The notes under the pieces are model-generated. The model had not been told where the DNA came from and did not search any database. It saw nothing but the letters and a program-made list of their open reading frames with translations. A program made the position numbers and the translations under genes. DNA of 64,000 bases, taken from assembly GCF_016056375.1 (NCBI RefSeq), contig NZ_JAEDAE010000006.1, positions 62,001 through 126,000 on the forward strand, given 5' to 3'. This DNA comes from Hymenobacter negativus (GTDB lineage: Bacteria; Bacteroidota; Bacteroidia; Cytophagales; Hymenobacteraceae). The stretch's first letter is position 1; every line of letters starts with the position of its first letter. Below are positions 1 to 8,552 of this stretch, one piece after another.

Positions 1-508
1 CGAGGTAGGCTTGGCCGTTCTCGTCCCAGAGCGGGCAGGGGTCAATCCAGCCCTTCGCTTCCTTGATGAGGCGGGGCGTTTCCCAGAGGCCGGCGGGGTT
101 GCTGGCCCGCGTCACGTAAATGCCGCGGTCGGGGTCGGGATAGTAGATGTAGAACTGCTTGTTGTGGTAGCGAATGGCGGGGGCCCACACGCCATTGCCG
201 TGCTGCGGCAGCCGGAACTCGGCCACCGGCGGCTGCTCCCGAAACACGGCCCCGATGATAGACCAATTCACCAAATCTTTCGAATGCAGGATTTGCAGGC
301 CCGGCACGCAGTTGAAGCTCGATGAAACGAGGTAGTAATCGGAGCCGACGCGCACCACATCGGGGTCCGAGTAATCGGCGTAAAGCACAGGGTTTTTGTA
401 GGTGCCGTTGCCCAGGTCAGGCACCCAAACCTGGGATAGGGTCGATTGGGCGGCGGCCGGCAGGGCCAGGCTAAGCAACAGGGCCAGCCATTTAAAGGAG
501 ATTCTCAT
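1..508 (-). CDS. Glycoside hydrolase family 43 protein, N-terminal part (gene runs off the window)
   Basis: Secreted glycosidase of the GH43 five-bladed beta-propeller type, a family that removes arabinose or xylose from plant cell-wall polysaccharides. About 169 residues are visible. They start MRISFKWLALLLSLALPAAAQ, a clean signal peptide, and continue with the GH43 entry motif YKNPVLYADYSDPDV, whose DPDV aspartate is the usual general base, then VGSDYYLVSSSF and HSKDLVNW. The second propeller segment GNGVWAPAIRYHNKQFYIYY is also typical. The C-terminal two thirds, including the catalytic glutamate, lie beyond base 1. The gene is downstream of and co-oriented with the SSS symporter, separated by a long inverted repeat. 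Family assignment is firm; subfamily and exact substrate cannot be told from this fragment, though the neighbours suggest pectin side chains. Confidence 0.85.
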   Translation of the reverse strand, partial: MRISFKWLALLLSLALPAAAQSTLSQVWVPDLGNGTYKNPVLYADYSDPDVVRVGSDYYLVSSSFNCVPGLQILHSKDLVNWSIIGAVFREQPPVAEFRLPQHGNGVWAPAIRYHNKQFYIYYPDPDRGIYVTRASNPAGLWETPRLIKEAKGWIDPCPLWDENGQAYL

Positions 509-538
509 TTTTTGTATAGCTGGGTTAATGTCACTTCG

Positions 539-638
539 CGCAGTGTTTCGCAGGGTTTGAAAACGCAGTGTCCCGCAGTGCTCCAACGGAAGACAACACT
601 GCGGGACACTGCGCTTTTAAACCCTGCGAAACACTGCG
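539..638. repeat. 42-bp near-perfect inverted repeat between symporter and GH43 genes
   Basis: Left arm 539-580 and right arm 597-638 are reverse complements with two mismatches, around a 16-nt loop. Inside each arm the short unit CGCAGTG recurs, so the element is also internally repetitive. The right flank has one more partial unit (AACACTGCG up to about 647). It lies in the 165-bp gap after the symporter stop and before the GH43 start. It could attenuate transcription between the two genes or be a copy of a dispersed palindromic element. It has no T-tract directly after the stem. Confidence 0.8.
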
Positions 639-673
639 AAACACTGCGTGAAACCACGCAGGTCGATTCGATA

Positions 674-2365
674 CTACCAATAGACGGTGTAGAGCGTGGT
701 GAGGATGACCAGAATAACGGCCGTACCGACGACGAAGCTGGGCTGTGGCCGGAACATGCTACGGTCCACTTCCAGGCCGTTGGTTTTCACGCCGCGGCTG
801 GCTTCAAACAGGCTGATGATAATCATCCCAATCACGCAGAAGACGAACACGAAACCCATCCGGTCGAGGAAGGGAATTTCGTACACGCCGGCAGCATTTT
901 TAACGGCGAAGCCAAATGGCGAGAGGAACGACAGGTCCATCATGCCGGGCAGGAACTTCAGGAAAATTGAGAGCAGGAAGCCGCCGATGGTAGCAAACAG
1001 CGCCGCGCTCGACGTCGTTTTCTTCCAGAAGAAGCCCAGGATGAACATGGCAAAAATGCCCGGCGACACAAACCCCGTGTATTCCTGAATGTACTGGAAA
1101 CCGCCTTTTTTGTCGATGCCCAGGTGCGGCGCGATGAGCACGCCCAGAATCATGGCCACCACCACGGCAATTTTGCCGGTGCTCACCAGCGTCTTCTCGG
1201 AGGCTTCGGGGTTGATGATTTTCTTGTAAACGTCGAGGGTGAAGATGGTGGCAATGGAGTTGGCTTTGCCGGCCAGCGAGGCCACCACGGCGGCCGTGAG
1301 GGCGGCAAAGGACAAGCCCTTCAGGCCCACGGGCAGGATGTTGAGCAGCACAGGGTAGGCGCGGTCGGGGTTCAGCTCGCCGCCCGATACCATGGCCTTG
1401 CCGAATTCGCCGAAGATGTCCTGCTTGTAAAGCACGTAGGCCGCAATGCCGGGCAGCACCACAATCACGGGCATGAGCAGCTTGAGGAAGGCGGCGAACA
1501 GGATGCCGGCGCGGGCCGTGGGCAAATCGGCCCCGAGGGCGCGCTGGGTGATGTATTGGTTGCAGCCCCAGTAGTTCAGGTTCACAATCCACATGCCCCC
1601 GATGAGGACCGTGAGGCCCGGCAAGTCCATGTAGTTTTCGTTGTCGCGCTTGAAAATCATCTGGAAGTGGTCGCCGGCGTGCTGCGTCATCATGTTGAAG
1701 CCGTTGAGCACGCCCGAGGAGCCGTAGTGCTCTGCTACCAGGTTTAGGGCCAGGTACGTAGTAGCCAAACCGCCGAGAATCAGGAAGAACACCTGAATAA
1801 CGTCGGTGAAGCCAATCACCTTCATGCCGCCGAGGGTGATAATGACCGCAAAACCGGCCAGCATGTACATGCAGAACGTGAGGTTGAGGCCGGCGATGCT
1901 GCTAATGGCAATGGCTCCGAGGTAGAGAATCGAGGTCAGGTTGACCACGATGTAGAGCGCCAGCCAGAACAAGGCCATAATCATGGCCACCGTGCTGTTG
2001 TAGCGCTGGCTCAGGAATTGCGGCATCGTGGCAATGTTGTTCTTCAGGTACACCGGGATGAAGAACACGGCCACGACCACCAGCGTGATGGCGGCCATCC
2101 ACTCATAAGTGGCAATGGCCAGGCCCATCTTGAAACCCGAACCCGACATGCCCACAAACTGCTCGGCCGAGATGTTGGAAGCAATGAGCGAGGAGCCAAT
2201 GGCCCACCACGTCAGCGAGCCTTCGGCGAGGAAGTAGTCTTTGGAATCGCCTTCGATGGTGCCGTCGTGGCCGGTTTTGCGCCGGTAAATCCAGATGCCG
2301 TAGCTGGATACGATGATGAAGTAGACGAAGAAAACGATGTAATCAATCGTAGCGAGCTGGTTCAT
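674..2365 (-). CDS. Sodium:solute symporter (SSS family, SglT-like)
   Basis: Inner-membrane Na+-coupled transporter of the sodium/solute symporter family, about 563 aa with some 14 hydrophobic segments. The start is the ATG at 2365 (MNQLATIDYIVFFVYF); an upstream in-frame extension adds only a polar, non-family stretch. Family signs are the N-terminal segment with DYFLAEGSLTWWAIGSSLIASNISAEQFVGMSGSGF, the FAALTAAVVASLAGKANSIATIFTLD stretch that carries the Na+-site residues, and the length, close to the family norm. In Bacteroidota such SSS proteins sit beside GH genes and import mono- or disaccharides. Here the context (GH43, GH105, GH28) suggests uptake of a pectin-derived sugar or unsaturated galacturonate product; that substrate is inferred. 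Probably co-transcribed with the GH43 gene. Confidence 0.9.
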   Translation of the reverse strand: MNQLATIDYIVFFVYFIIVSSYGIWIYRRKTGHDGTIEGDSKDYFLAEGSLTWWAIGSSLIASNISAEQFVGMSGSGFKMGLAIATYEWMAAITLVVVAVFFIPVYLKNNIATMPQFLSQRYNSTVAMIMALFWLALYIVVNLTSILYLGAIAISSIAGLNLTFCMYMLAGFAVIITLGGMKVIGFTDVIQVFFLILGGLATTYLALNLVAEHYGSSGVLNGFNMMTQHAGDHFQMIFKRDNENYMDLPGLTVLIGGMWIVNLNYWGCNQYITQRALGADLPTARAGILFAAFLKLLMPVIVVLPGIAAYVLYKQDIFGEFGKAMVSGGELNPDRAYPVLLNILPVGLKGLSFAALTAAVVASLAGKANSIATIFTLDVYKKIINPEASEKTLVSTGKIAVVVAMILGVLIAPHLGIDKKGGFQYIQEYTGFVSPGIFAMFILGFFWKKTTSSAALFATIGGFLLSIFLKFLPGMMDLSFLSPFGFAVKNAAGVYEIPFLDRMGFVFVFCVIGMIIISLFEASRGVKTNGLEVDRSMFRPQPSFVVGTAVILVILTTLYTVYW

Positions 2366-2511
2366 TGAACGAGGACTGGAAATTTGAAGCAGCGCGACTA
2401 CCCGCACTGGCGGGCGCAGCGTGGCGAGGCTATGGTAAAGTAATGTTCCGGCAAAAAAACCGCTTCTGAAAGTATTTTTTCAAATAAATGCCTGAGCGCA
2501 GCGCCAAGCGT

Positions 2512-2547
2512 ACACAATCGGTTGTGTAAAGCATTTACCGGTTGTGC
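2512..2547. promoter_or_regulatory. Candidate operator upstream of the symporter gene
   Basis: ACACAATCGGTTGTGT (2512-2527) is a palindrome with perfect 6-bp arms ACACAA/TTGTGT. The half-site CGGTTGTG recurs at 2539-2546, about 20 bp on. The element lies 147-182 bp upstream of the symporter start. It shares CAATCG with the operator-like motif found elsewhere in the window but is not the same sequence, so it may serve another regulator or be a diverged site. Confidence 0.4.
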
Positions 2548-2592
2548 TTTGCCGCGGGGCGTGCGGCTTTTGGAGCCATTGGGGTATTTAAC

Positions 2593-2623
2593 AAAAAAGA
2601 CCGGGCAGGCCCGGTCTTTTTTG
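2593..2623. terminator. Rho-independent terminator after the GH105 gene
   Basis: Stem GACCGGGC (2599-2606) pairs with GCCCGGTC (2609-2616) across an AG loop. It is flanked by A-run 2593-2598 and T-run 2617-2622, so it can work on either strand. It lies 28 bp past the GH105 stop and separates the CE12-GH28/GH105 unit from the symporter/GH43 unit. Confidence 0.85.
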
Positions 2624-2650
2624 TTGATGCTTAACTAGGGGGCAATCTGC

Positions 2651-4579
2651 TTACTTGCCCAGCAGCCAAGTGGCCAGGTCCTTGCCAGCCTGGAAATTCT
2701 CGAACGAAGCCGGGATTTTGCGGCCGTCGGTGTATTCGTTGTACAGCCACGGGTCGCCGAGGACGAAGACTTTGCCCTTGCCCAGGCGGGCCGTGGCCAT
2801 AATCACCTTGCCGTTGTTGGTGACCAGCGGCTGGGCCGGGGCTGCCACCGACAGCACCGAAAGCTCCTTGATGTAGGCCGTGGCGGCGTTTTTGAACACG
2901 GCTTTGCCGGAAGTCAAATCCACTTTGCCCTGCTCGAACTGCGAGCCCTGCACCATGTTCACGCTTTGGTTAGTGAACTGCACGCCGAAGTTTTTGGCCA
3001 GCTCGTTGAAGTGCTTGATTTCGCAGTTGGCCGTGTCATTGGCCAGCAGCACGAGGGTGCCGCCACCCTTCACCCATTCGGTGATGGCCTTGCTGTCGGC
3101 GGGCTGCACGTAGTTGGGCTTGGGCGACTCTTTGCGCGAGTCCGGGTCGACGATGATGTACACGCTCAGGGGCTTGAGGCTGGCGGCGGTGGGGGCCGTA
3201 GGCACGGCTACCGTCTTGGCACCCAGCTCGCGGAACTCATTGCCCCACAGCCAGAAACCGCCGTGCGTGCGCTCCTCCCAGGTGTAATGCCACTGCTCCT
3301 GCTCGCCCGTGACCGGGCTTTTGCGCGTCTCGTGGTTGAAGTAGTAATCCAGGCCCACGGTTTTGCCCTGGCCGAGCTTGTCTTCGGCCGCAATTTCCAT
3401 CTCGGTACTGGCCAGAATGAACGGGCCGACGCCCTTCAAGTCATTCTTGCGCAGCGGCTCGGTGAGGTAGTATTCAAAGGAGCCGTCGCGGTAGGGCTTG
3501 CCGCCCAGGCCGCCCACGCTCACCGTGCCGTTGAATGCCAGCGCGCCGGTGGGCTCTGTTTCCACGAAGGTTTTCAGCAGGCCGTCGTAGCCCTTCTTGG
3601 CCACTTCGGCGTACTTTTTATCGAGGTAGCCCATTCGCACGCCCTTGGCCAGCGCATACACGAACATGCTGCTGCCGGAGGCTTCGGCGTAGTTCCCTTT
3701 GCGGCCTTCCTGGGCCATCACGAGGCTCCAGGTGCCGGTTTTGGGGTCCTGGTATTTGGCCAAGGCGGGAGCCAGCCGCTGCAGGGCCTTGATGAGCATG
3801 GGCCGCTGCGGGTGGTTTGCAGGGAAATAATCGAGCACGTCGACCAGCGCCATACCGTACCAACCAATGCCACGGTCCCAGAAGTTGGGGCTTTGGCCGG
3901 TGGTTTTGTTGGCCCAGGCCTGCTCCTTGCTTTCGTCGTAGCCGTGGTAGAGCAGGCCGGTTTTGGCATCTACCAGGTGCTTTTCGATGAGGGCAAACTG
4001 CTTGGCCACGTCGTCAAACCCGGCAGCCTGGTTGAAAACCTGGCTGTAGTTGGCGTAGAAGGGCTCGGCCATGTACAGGCCATCGAGCCACATCTGGTTG
4101 GTGTAGATTTTCTTGTGCCAGAAGCCGCCTTCCTTGGTGCGTGGCTGGCCGTCGAGCTGCTTGCGCAGATATTGCACCGCCTTGATATACTTCTCGTTGC
4201 CGGGCACCGACATCTGACTCACGAGCAGCAGGGCGCGGCCAGTGGCCATATTATCGAGGTTGAAATCCTCCTGCTTGTACCGCAGAATGCTGCCATCGGC
4301 CTGCACCGAGTAGTCGAGGTTTTTCTTGATGTAGTTGAAATATTTGGCGTCGCCGGTGCGCTCCCAGATGCGCTCCATGGCGAACATCATCAGGCCCTGC
4401 TCGTAGCCCCAGCCGGCCATTTTGTTCTTGCCGATGACCATCGAATCGGGGTGCCAGGTCATGAAGGCATCGGCCATGCGCTGAGAGTAAGCGGCCGGCC
4501 GCGCCGTTTGGGCGGTGGCGGTTTCGGCTAACAGCGCCAGGCCCAGCAGTGGCAGCAGAAATCGGGTGGTTGGTGTCAT
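2651..4579 (-). CDS. Unsaturated rhamnogalacturonyl hydrolase (GH105/GH88) with C-terminal DUF4350-like domain
   Basis: Enzyme of the YteR/YesR type, which hydrolyses the unsaturated galacturonyl residue left by pectin lyases from rhamnogalacturonan oligomers. The protein is 642 aa with signal peptide (LLPLLGLALLAETATAQ). The (alpha/alpha)6-barrel spans about residues 30-390 and shows GGFWHKKIYTNQMWLDGLYM (residues ~150-168) and NFWDRGIGWYGMALVD (~231-246), which carry the family's catalytic Asp region, plus GSSMFVYALAKGVRMGYL. From about residue 465 a second domain begins (SVYIIVDPDSRKESPKPNYV, then AITEWVKGGGTLVLLANDTANCE and GKGKVFVLGDPWLYNEY), a glutamine-amidotransferase-like fold annotated as DUF4350 in similar proteins. 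The start is 39 bp downstream of the CE12-GH28 stop, so the two are probably one operon. A terminator follows. Confidence 0.9.
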   Translation of the reverse strand: MTPTTRFLLPLLGLALLAETATAQTARPAAYSQRMADAFMTWHPDSMVIGKNKMAGWGYEQGLMMFAMERIWERTGDAKYFNYIKKNLDYSVQADGSILRYKQEDFNLDNMATGRALLLVSQMSVPGNEKYIKAVQYLRKQLDGQPRTKEGGFWHKKIYTNQMWLDGLYMAEPFYANYSQVFNQAAGFDDVAKQFALIEKHLVDAKTGLLYHGYDESKEQAWANKTTGQSPNFWDRGIGWYGMALVDVLDYFPANHPQRPMLIKALQRLAPALAKYQDPKTGTWSLVMAQEGRKGNYAEASGSSMFVYALAKGVRMGYLDKKYAEVAKKGYDGLLKTFVETEPTGALAFNGTVSVGGLGGKPYRDGSFEYYLTEPLRKNDLKGVGPFILASTEMEIAAEDKLGQGKTVGLDYYFNHETRKSPVTGEQEQWHYTWEERTHGGFWLWGNEFRELGAKTVAVPTAPTAASLKPLSVYIIVDPDSRKESPKPNYVQPADSKAITEWVKGGGTLVLLANDTANCEIKHFNELAKNFGVQFTNQSVNMVQGSQFEQGKVDLTSGKAVFKNAATAYIKELSVLSVAAPAQPLVTNNGKVIMATARLGKGKVFVLGDPWLYNEYTDGRKIPASFENFQAGKDLATWLLGK

Positions 4580-4618
4580 GGGGTGGGTATTTGGGTATTC
4601 GATAGAAGCAGAAGCCGT

Positions 4619-6982
4619 TTACCGCTGCGCGACGCTGACCGTTTTCTTGGCCACTTTGTCGCCCAGCTGCACGTCTTTCTTCGCCAGCTTGGTGTTGGTG
4701 TTCACTAGGCGAATGTCCTTGCTGCGGTCGCCGGTCACGCGCAGCAGCAGCTCCGCGCCATTGGCGTAGCGGATGCCGTCGAGAGTGATGTTGCGGCTGT
4801 TTTGCACTTCCATCACGGGCACGGTTTCGGTGGAGAGCAGGGTCACGTTTTTCAGGCGAATGTTTTCGGCCTCCTGGCACAGCAGGCCCTTTTTGCTTTC
4901 CAGCACCGCGTTTTCGATGCTGATATCCTTGATGCTCATTTCGGGCAAGCCACGTACCAGAATGCCGGTGGTGGCACCCTTGCAGGTGATGTTGCGGATG
5001 CGGAAGCCTTTGAACTGCGGCGTGCCCTCGTTCAGCGGCTTGGCGGCAATGACGGGCGGGGCGGTGCTTTCGCCGGCCAGCGGCACGGGGTCTTTGGCGG
5101 CGTAGTACATGTCGAACAGCACGGCCTCGCCGGCAATGTCGGTCATGTCCACGCCGTCCACGAAGATGTTTTCGACCACGCCCCCGCGGCCCCGGGCCGT
5201 TTTGAAGCGCAGGCCCACATCGGTGCCGATGAAGGTGCAGTTGCTCACGTACATGTTGCGCACACCGCCCGACATTTCGGAGCCAATCACGAAGCCACCG
5301 TGGGCGTGGTACACCTTGCAGTCGCGGATGATGAAGTTTTCGGTGGGCACGCCGCGCTTGCGGCCTTCCTCGTCGCGGCCCGATTTAATACACAGGCCGT
5401 CGTCGCCCACGTCGAAGGTGCAGCCTTCCACCAAGCCGTTACGGCACGATTCCAGGTCGATGGCGTCGGTATTCTGGCCGTACCAGGGGTTGCGGGCCGT
5501 CACGTTGCGCACCGTGATGTCTTCGCACAGCAGCGGGTGAATGGTCCAGGCCGGCGAGTTCTGAATGGTGAAGCTTTCCAGCAGAATCTGCTTGCAGCGC
5601 GTGAGGCTGAGCATGTTGGGCCGCAGAAAATCCCGGATATCATCGAAGTCGGCCGGATTCAGGCTTTTGCGCGGGGTGCCGGCCGCGGCCAGCATATTGC
5701 CCTTCAGCGAAGCGGCCGAGGGGTACCAGTAGTCCTTCTTCTCGTTGAGCACGCCGCCCGAGGCCACCAGTTTCTGCCACTGGCTTTCGTTGAGCTTGTT
5801 CTTCTTCACGGGCCGCCAGGCATCGCCCGCGCCGTCAAAGGTGCCGTTGCCAGTCACAGCAATGTTGGTCAAATCCACGCCCGAAATCGGGGCCTGGCTG
5901 CGTATGGCCTCCTCCCCTTCCCAGGTAGTTTTGATGAGCGGGTACTGGCTACGGTCGGCCGTGAACTGCACGAGCGCGCCGGTAGCCAGGTGCAGGTTTA
6001 CGTTGCTTTTCAGCACAATGGGGCCGGTGAGCCACAGGCCGCGCGGCACCAGCACAGTGCCGCCGCCCACGGCGCAGGCGTCAATGGCCTTGCGGAAGGC
6101 GTCGGTGTTGAGGGTCTGGCCGTCGGCCACCGCGCCGTATTTGGTCAGGTTGAAGGTGTCTTTCTTGAAAGCCGTTTGCAGCACCACGGGCAGGTCGGCG
6201 GCCAGCTTGCCCTCGAACGGGGTACGGCTGAGGTGGCTGGCCAGCGCCAAGTGCTGGGTCTGCACGTCCTCGGCCACAATCTGGGCCACGCGGGTGGCGC
6301 CGTACTCCGAGAAGTGGGTATTATCGTTCTTGGCCGGGGCTACGGGATTGGGCTGGTAGTAGCCGTTGAGGTAGCTCCAGAACAGCGGGCGGGTGCCGGT
6401 TTCGCCCAGGGCCGAGTACATGGCCCAGCTTTTTTCGTGCAGGTCGATGAGCGGCACTTTCTGGGCCTTGGCTACTTCGCGCACCACGCCGGGGTATTCG
6501 CCGTGGTCGTCCTTGCGCTTGCCGGCATCGTCGAAGTAGCGCCGGCCCACCGGCGTGAGCAGTACAGGATTAGCGCCTTTGGCTTTGGCTTCCTGCACAA
6601 ACTTAGTGAGAAGCTGGCGGTAGGCCGTCTGGGCCGGGGCCGAGCGCACGCTGTCCTCCACTTTCGAGTCGTTGTGGCCAAACTGGATGAACACCCAGTC
6701 GCCGGGCTTGAGGTCCTGCACCACTTTGGCCCAGCGGCCTTCGCGCAGGAAGCTTTTGGTGCTGCGGCCGTTCATGGCGGTGTTGCGGATGACCACGCCG
6801 CCGTCGAAATACTGGCCGAACTCCATGCCCCAGCCGCGCTCGGGCTTGCTGAGGTCGGCCTTGTCGGCCATGGTAGAATCGCCGACCAGGAAAATCTGCG
6901 TTTTCGGAGCATCAGCCGGGCGAAAGGCTGCCGTGAGGCAGGTGCCCAGCCCGGCCAGCAGCGCGACCAAGGTTGATTTCAT
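4619..6982 (-). CDS. Fused rhamnogalacturonan acetylesterase (CE12) - polygalacturonase (GH28)
   Basis: A 787-aa bifunctional pectinase. Residues ~28-250 form an SGNH esterase of the CE12 type: block I FLVGDSTMADK (Ser about 36), block II NTAMNGRSTKSF, block III FIQFGHNDSK (about residue 102) and the Asp-His pair in NDNTHFSEYGAT (about 220). This part would remove acetyl groups from rhamnogalacturonan. Residues ~268-700 form a GH28 right-handed beta-helix with the four family motifs in order: QNTD (~502), GDDG (~526), AHGG (~558, in place of GHG) and RFK (~592, in place of RIK). The N-terminus is a signal peptide. It is first in the operon with the GH105 gene. An operator-like palindrome lies 123-146 bp upstream. 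Both active sites look intact. Confidence 0.92.
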   Translation of the reverse strand: MKSTLVALLAGLGTCLTAAFRPADAPKTQIFLVGDSTMADKADLSKPERGWGMEFGQYFDGGVVIRNTAMNGRSTKSFLREGRWAKVVQDLKPGDWVFIQFGHNDSKVEDSVRSAPAQTAYRQLLTKFVQEAKAKGANPVLLTPVGRRYFDDAGKRKDDHGEYPGVVREVAKAQKVPLIDLHEKSWAMYSALGETGTRPLFWSYLNGYYQPNPVAPAKNDNTHFSEYGATRVAQIVAEDVQTQHLALASHLSRTPFEGKLAADLPVVLQTAFKKDTFNLTKYGAVADGQTLNTDAFRKAIDACAVGGGTVLVPRGLWLTGPIVLKSNVNLHLATGALVQFTADRSQYPLIKTTWEGEEAIRSQAPISGVDLTNIAVTGNGTFDGAGDAWRPVKKNKLNESQWQKLVASGGVLNEKKDYWYPSAASLKGNMLAAAGTPRKSLNPADFDDIRDFLRPNMLSLTRCKQILLESFTIQNSPAWTIHPLLCEDITVRNVTARNPWYGQNTDAIDLESCRNGLVEGCTFDVGDDGLCIKSGRDEEGRKRGVPTENFIIRDCKVYHAHGGFVIGSEMSGGVRNMYVSNCTFIGTDVGLRFKTARGRGGVVENIFVDGVDMTDIAGEAVLFDMYYAAKDPVPLAGESTAPPVIAAKPLNEGTPQFKGFRIRNITCKGATTGILVRGLPEMSIKDISIENAVLESKKGLLCQEAENIRLKNVTLLSTETVPVMEVQNSRNITLDGIRYANGAELLLRVTGDRSKDIRLVNTNTKLAKKDVQLGDKVAKKTVSVAQR

Positions 6983-7104
6983 CGGAGCAAAGGAAAGAGT
7001 GACACGGGCCCAAAACAGGCCCCGTGGGCAGTATCGCCCTATACAATATTAGGCCCCTTCCCCACCGCTACTCCCCTGTTCTCACCCGCTCAAGCGCTTT
7101 TTTT

Positions 7105-7128
7105 TGCGCAATCGTTGCCGGGAACGTT
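7105..7128 (+). promoter_or_regulatory. Operator-like palindrome, site a (CE12-GH28 side)
   Basis: Reads TGCGCAATCGTT then GCCGGGAACGTT. It is the exact reverse complement of site b at 7223-7246. It matches the 18-bp core ATCGTTGCCGGGAACG seen upstream of other pectin-locus genes. Its right end also makes GAACGTTC, a perfect 8-bp palindrome. Probably a binding site for a LacI-type regulator controlling the minus-strand operon. Confidence 0.7.
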
Positions 7129-7222
7129 CTCAAATCGGCACCGGCCGATGGTGACCACGCCCTCATCGCAGCACTAACGGATGAATAAATATCCCTGGGG
7201 CTTTTTTCCAATATACAATGAC

Positions 7223-7246
7223 AACGTTCCCGGCAACGATTGCGCA
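7223..7246 (-). promoter_or_regulatory. Operator-like palindrome, site b (7.4-kb surface-protein side)
   Basis: Exact inverted copy of site a, 94 bp away, ending 143 bp upstream of the plus-strand start codon at 7390. The mirror arrangement suggests one control site for each divergent transcript, or a repression loop between them. Confidence 0.7.
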
Positions 7247-7389
7247 ACTAAAGGCCACCGGTTGCTTGTGTTTTACCGTATAAGTGGCCAGATTGCAACG
7301 AATAAGCGTATTTCAGCGCTAGTTTGAGTACGGCTTGCACTCTGTCTTTTTGCTTTTGCATCCTTTCATTTTCACTTGCTAACTAAATT

Positions 7390-8412
7390 ATGAAAAATCT
7401 TTTACTCCCGGCTTTGCTCCTAGCTGGCGGCCTCGGCCTGACGCAACAGGCAGCGGCGCAAACTACTCCTGTTTTCAAATTCTGGTCGCTCAAAGCCAAT
7501 GCCCAGGACAGCGCGGCGCTTCGCTCGCCCAGCACCATGGCAGCCAGCAGCGTGACGCTGCGCAAGTTTGTGCTCTCAAACGGCACGGCAGCCGCGCCAC
7601 CCAAGCCCTTTAGCTCGCTCTACGGCATGGCCTTCGCGCCGTCGGCCGATGGCGGTGGCTGGTCGACCGGTTCGGGTGGCACCGGCAGCACGCTGCGCCG
7701 TTATTACAGTGTGCAGGTGACGGCCACCGCGCCTACCGGCACCACGCTCCGGGCCGATTCCGTGGTGATGAACCTGACGTTTCTGAGCACTACCAGTGGC
7801 ACCAACGTGGGCGTTGTGTACTCGAAGAACGGCTTTACTTCCCCCGCCGACTCGACGGAAGCTACTGGTAGCGCCCGCACTCCCTCGGGTACCATTGTGG
7901 GAGCAGCCAACGGCACCACGCTCTTCAACACCTTCCAGGTAACTCCCTCGATTGCCCTGCCCACCGCAGGCGCGGCTCCCGCTCCCAACAACCTGCGTTA
8001 TGCCATTCCGCTGAACGGCGCAACCGGCGTAACCATCGCCCCCGGCCAGACGCTGACCGTGCGCATCTACGTGAGCTGCAGCAGCAGCAGCGTCGGCCGC
8101 TACGCTCTGCTGCGCAACCTGGCCCTCAAGAGCCAGCAGGCAGCTCTGGCTACCCGCGCCGGCCTGGCTACCACCAGCCTCGCCGCCTACCCCAACCCCG
8201 TGCAGAACCGCCTGAACGTGCCCCACACCGCCGCCGGCCGCGATGCCCGCGTGACGGTATTCAGCACCACCGGGGCCCGCGTGGCTAGCTTCAGCGCCCA
8301 GCCCGGCACCACCGAAACGGCCGTGGACCTGAGCAGCCTGAGCCGCGGCCTCTACCTGGTAGAGTACGCCGACGGTGGCCAGCGCAGCAGCGCTCGCATC
8401 ACCAAAGAATAG
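7390..8412 (+). CDS. T9SS-exported surface protein with one repeat-type beta module
   Basis: Secreted protein of 340 aa, function unknown to me. It has a signal peptide (MKNLLLPALLLAGGLGLTQQAAAQ), a beta-rich module at residues ~27-250 and a T9SS type A sorting domain at ~262-340 (YPNPVQNRLNV, then VTVFSTTGARV and SLSRGLYLVEY). The module runs from FKFWSLKANAQDSAALRSP through RRYYSVQVTATAP, LRADSVVMNLTF and YSKNGFTSPADSTEA to YALLRNLALK. The same pattern is present three times in the 1,521-aa protein at 47.5 kb, whose gene shares the operator-like motif. Its placement opposite the CE12-GH28 operon suggests a role in pectin binding or degradation at the cell surface; this is inferred from context. 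Confidence 0.8.
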   Translation: MKNLLLPALLLAGGLGLTQQAAAQTTPVFKFWSLKANAQDSAALRSPSTMAASSVTLRKFVLSNGTAAAPPKPFSSLYGMAFAPSADGGGWSTGSGGTGSTLRRYYSVQVTATAPTGTTLRADSVVMNLTFLSTTSGTNVGVVYSKNGFTSPADSTEATGSARTPSGTIVGAANGTTLFNTFQVTPSIALPTAGAAPAPNNLRYAIPLNGATGVTIAPGQTLTVRIYVSCSSSSVGRYALLRNLALKSQQAALATRAGLATTSLAAYPNPVQNRLNVPHTAAGRDARVTVFSTTGARVASFSAQPGTTETAVDLSSLSRGLYLVEYADGGQRSSARITKE

Positions 8413-8552
8413 TAAGCAGCGGCTTCCGTAATGCAAGGCGTCTCCGGGTTGACTGGAGGCGCTTTTGCTTTTGGGGCCAGCCGCATCGCACTACCGTGGC
8501 CTGGGCAACAACTTGTTGCCCAAACTATACCAACACGGTTACCAATCATCGG

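Larger units (their letters stand above)
6983..7389. other. Divergent regulatory region between CE12-GH28 and a T9SS surface-protein gene
   Basis: 407 bp without a gene. It holds two exact inverted copies of a 24-bp operator-like element (7105-7128 and 7223-7246), each facing one of the divergent genes. No clear TAnnTTTG promoter could be picked with confidence. The part next to the plus-strand start is pyrimidine-rich. Confidence 0.7.
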
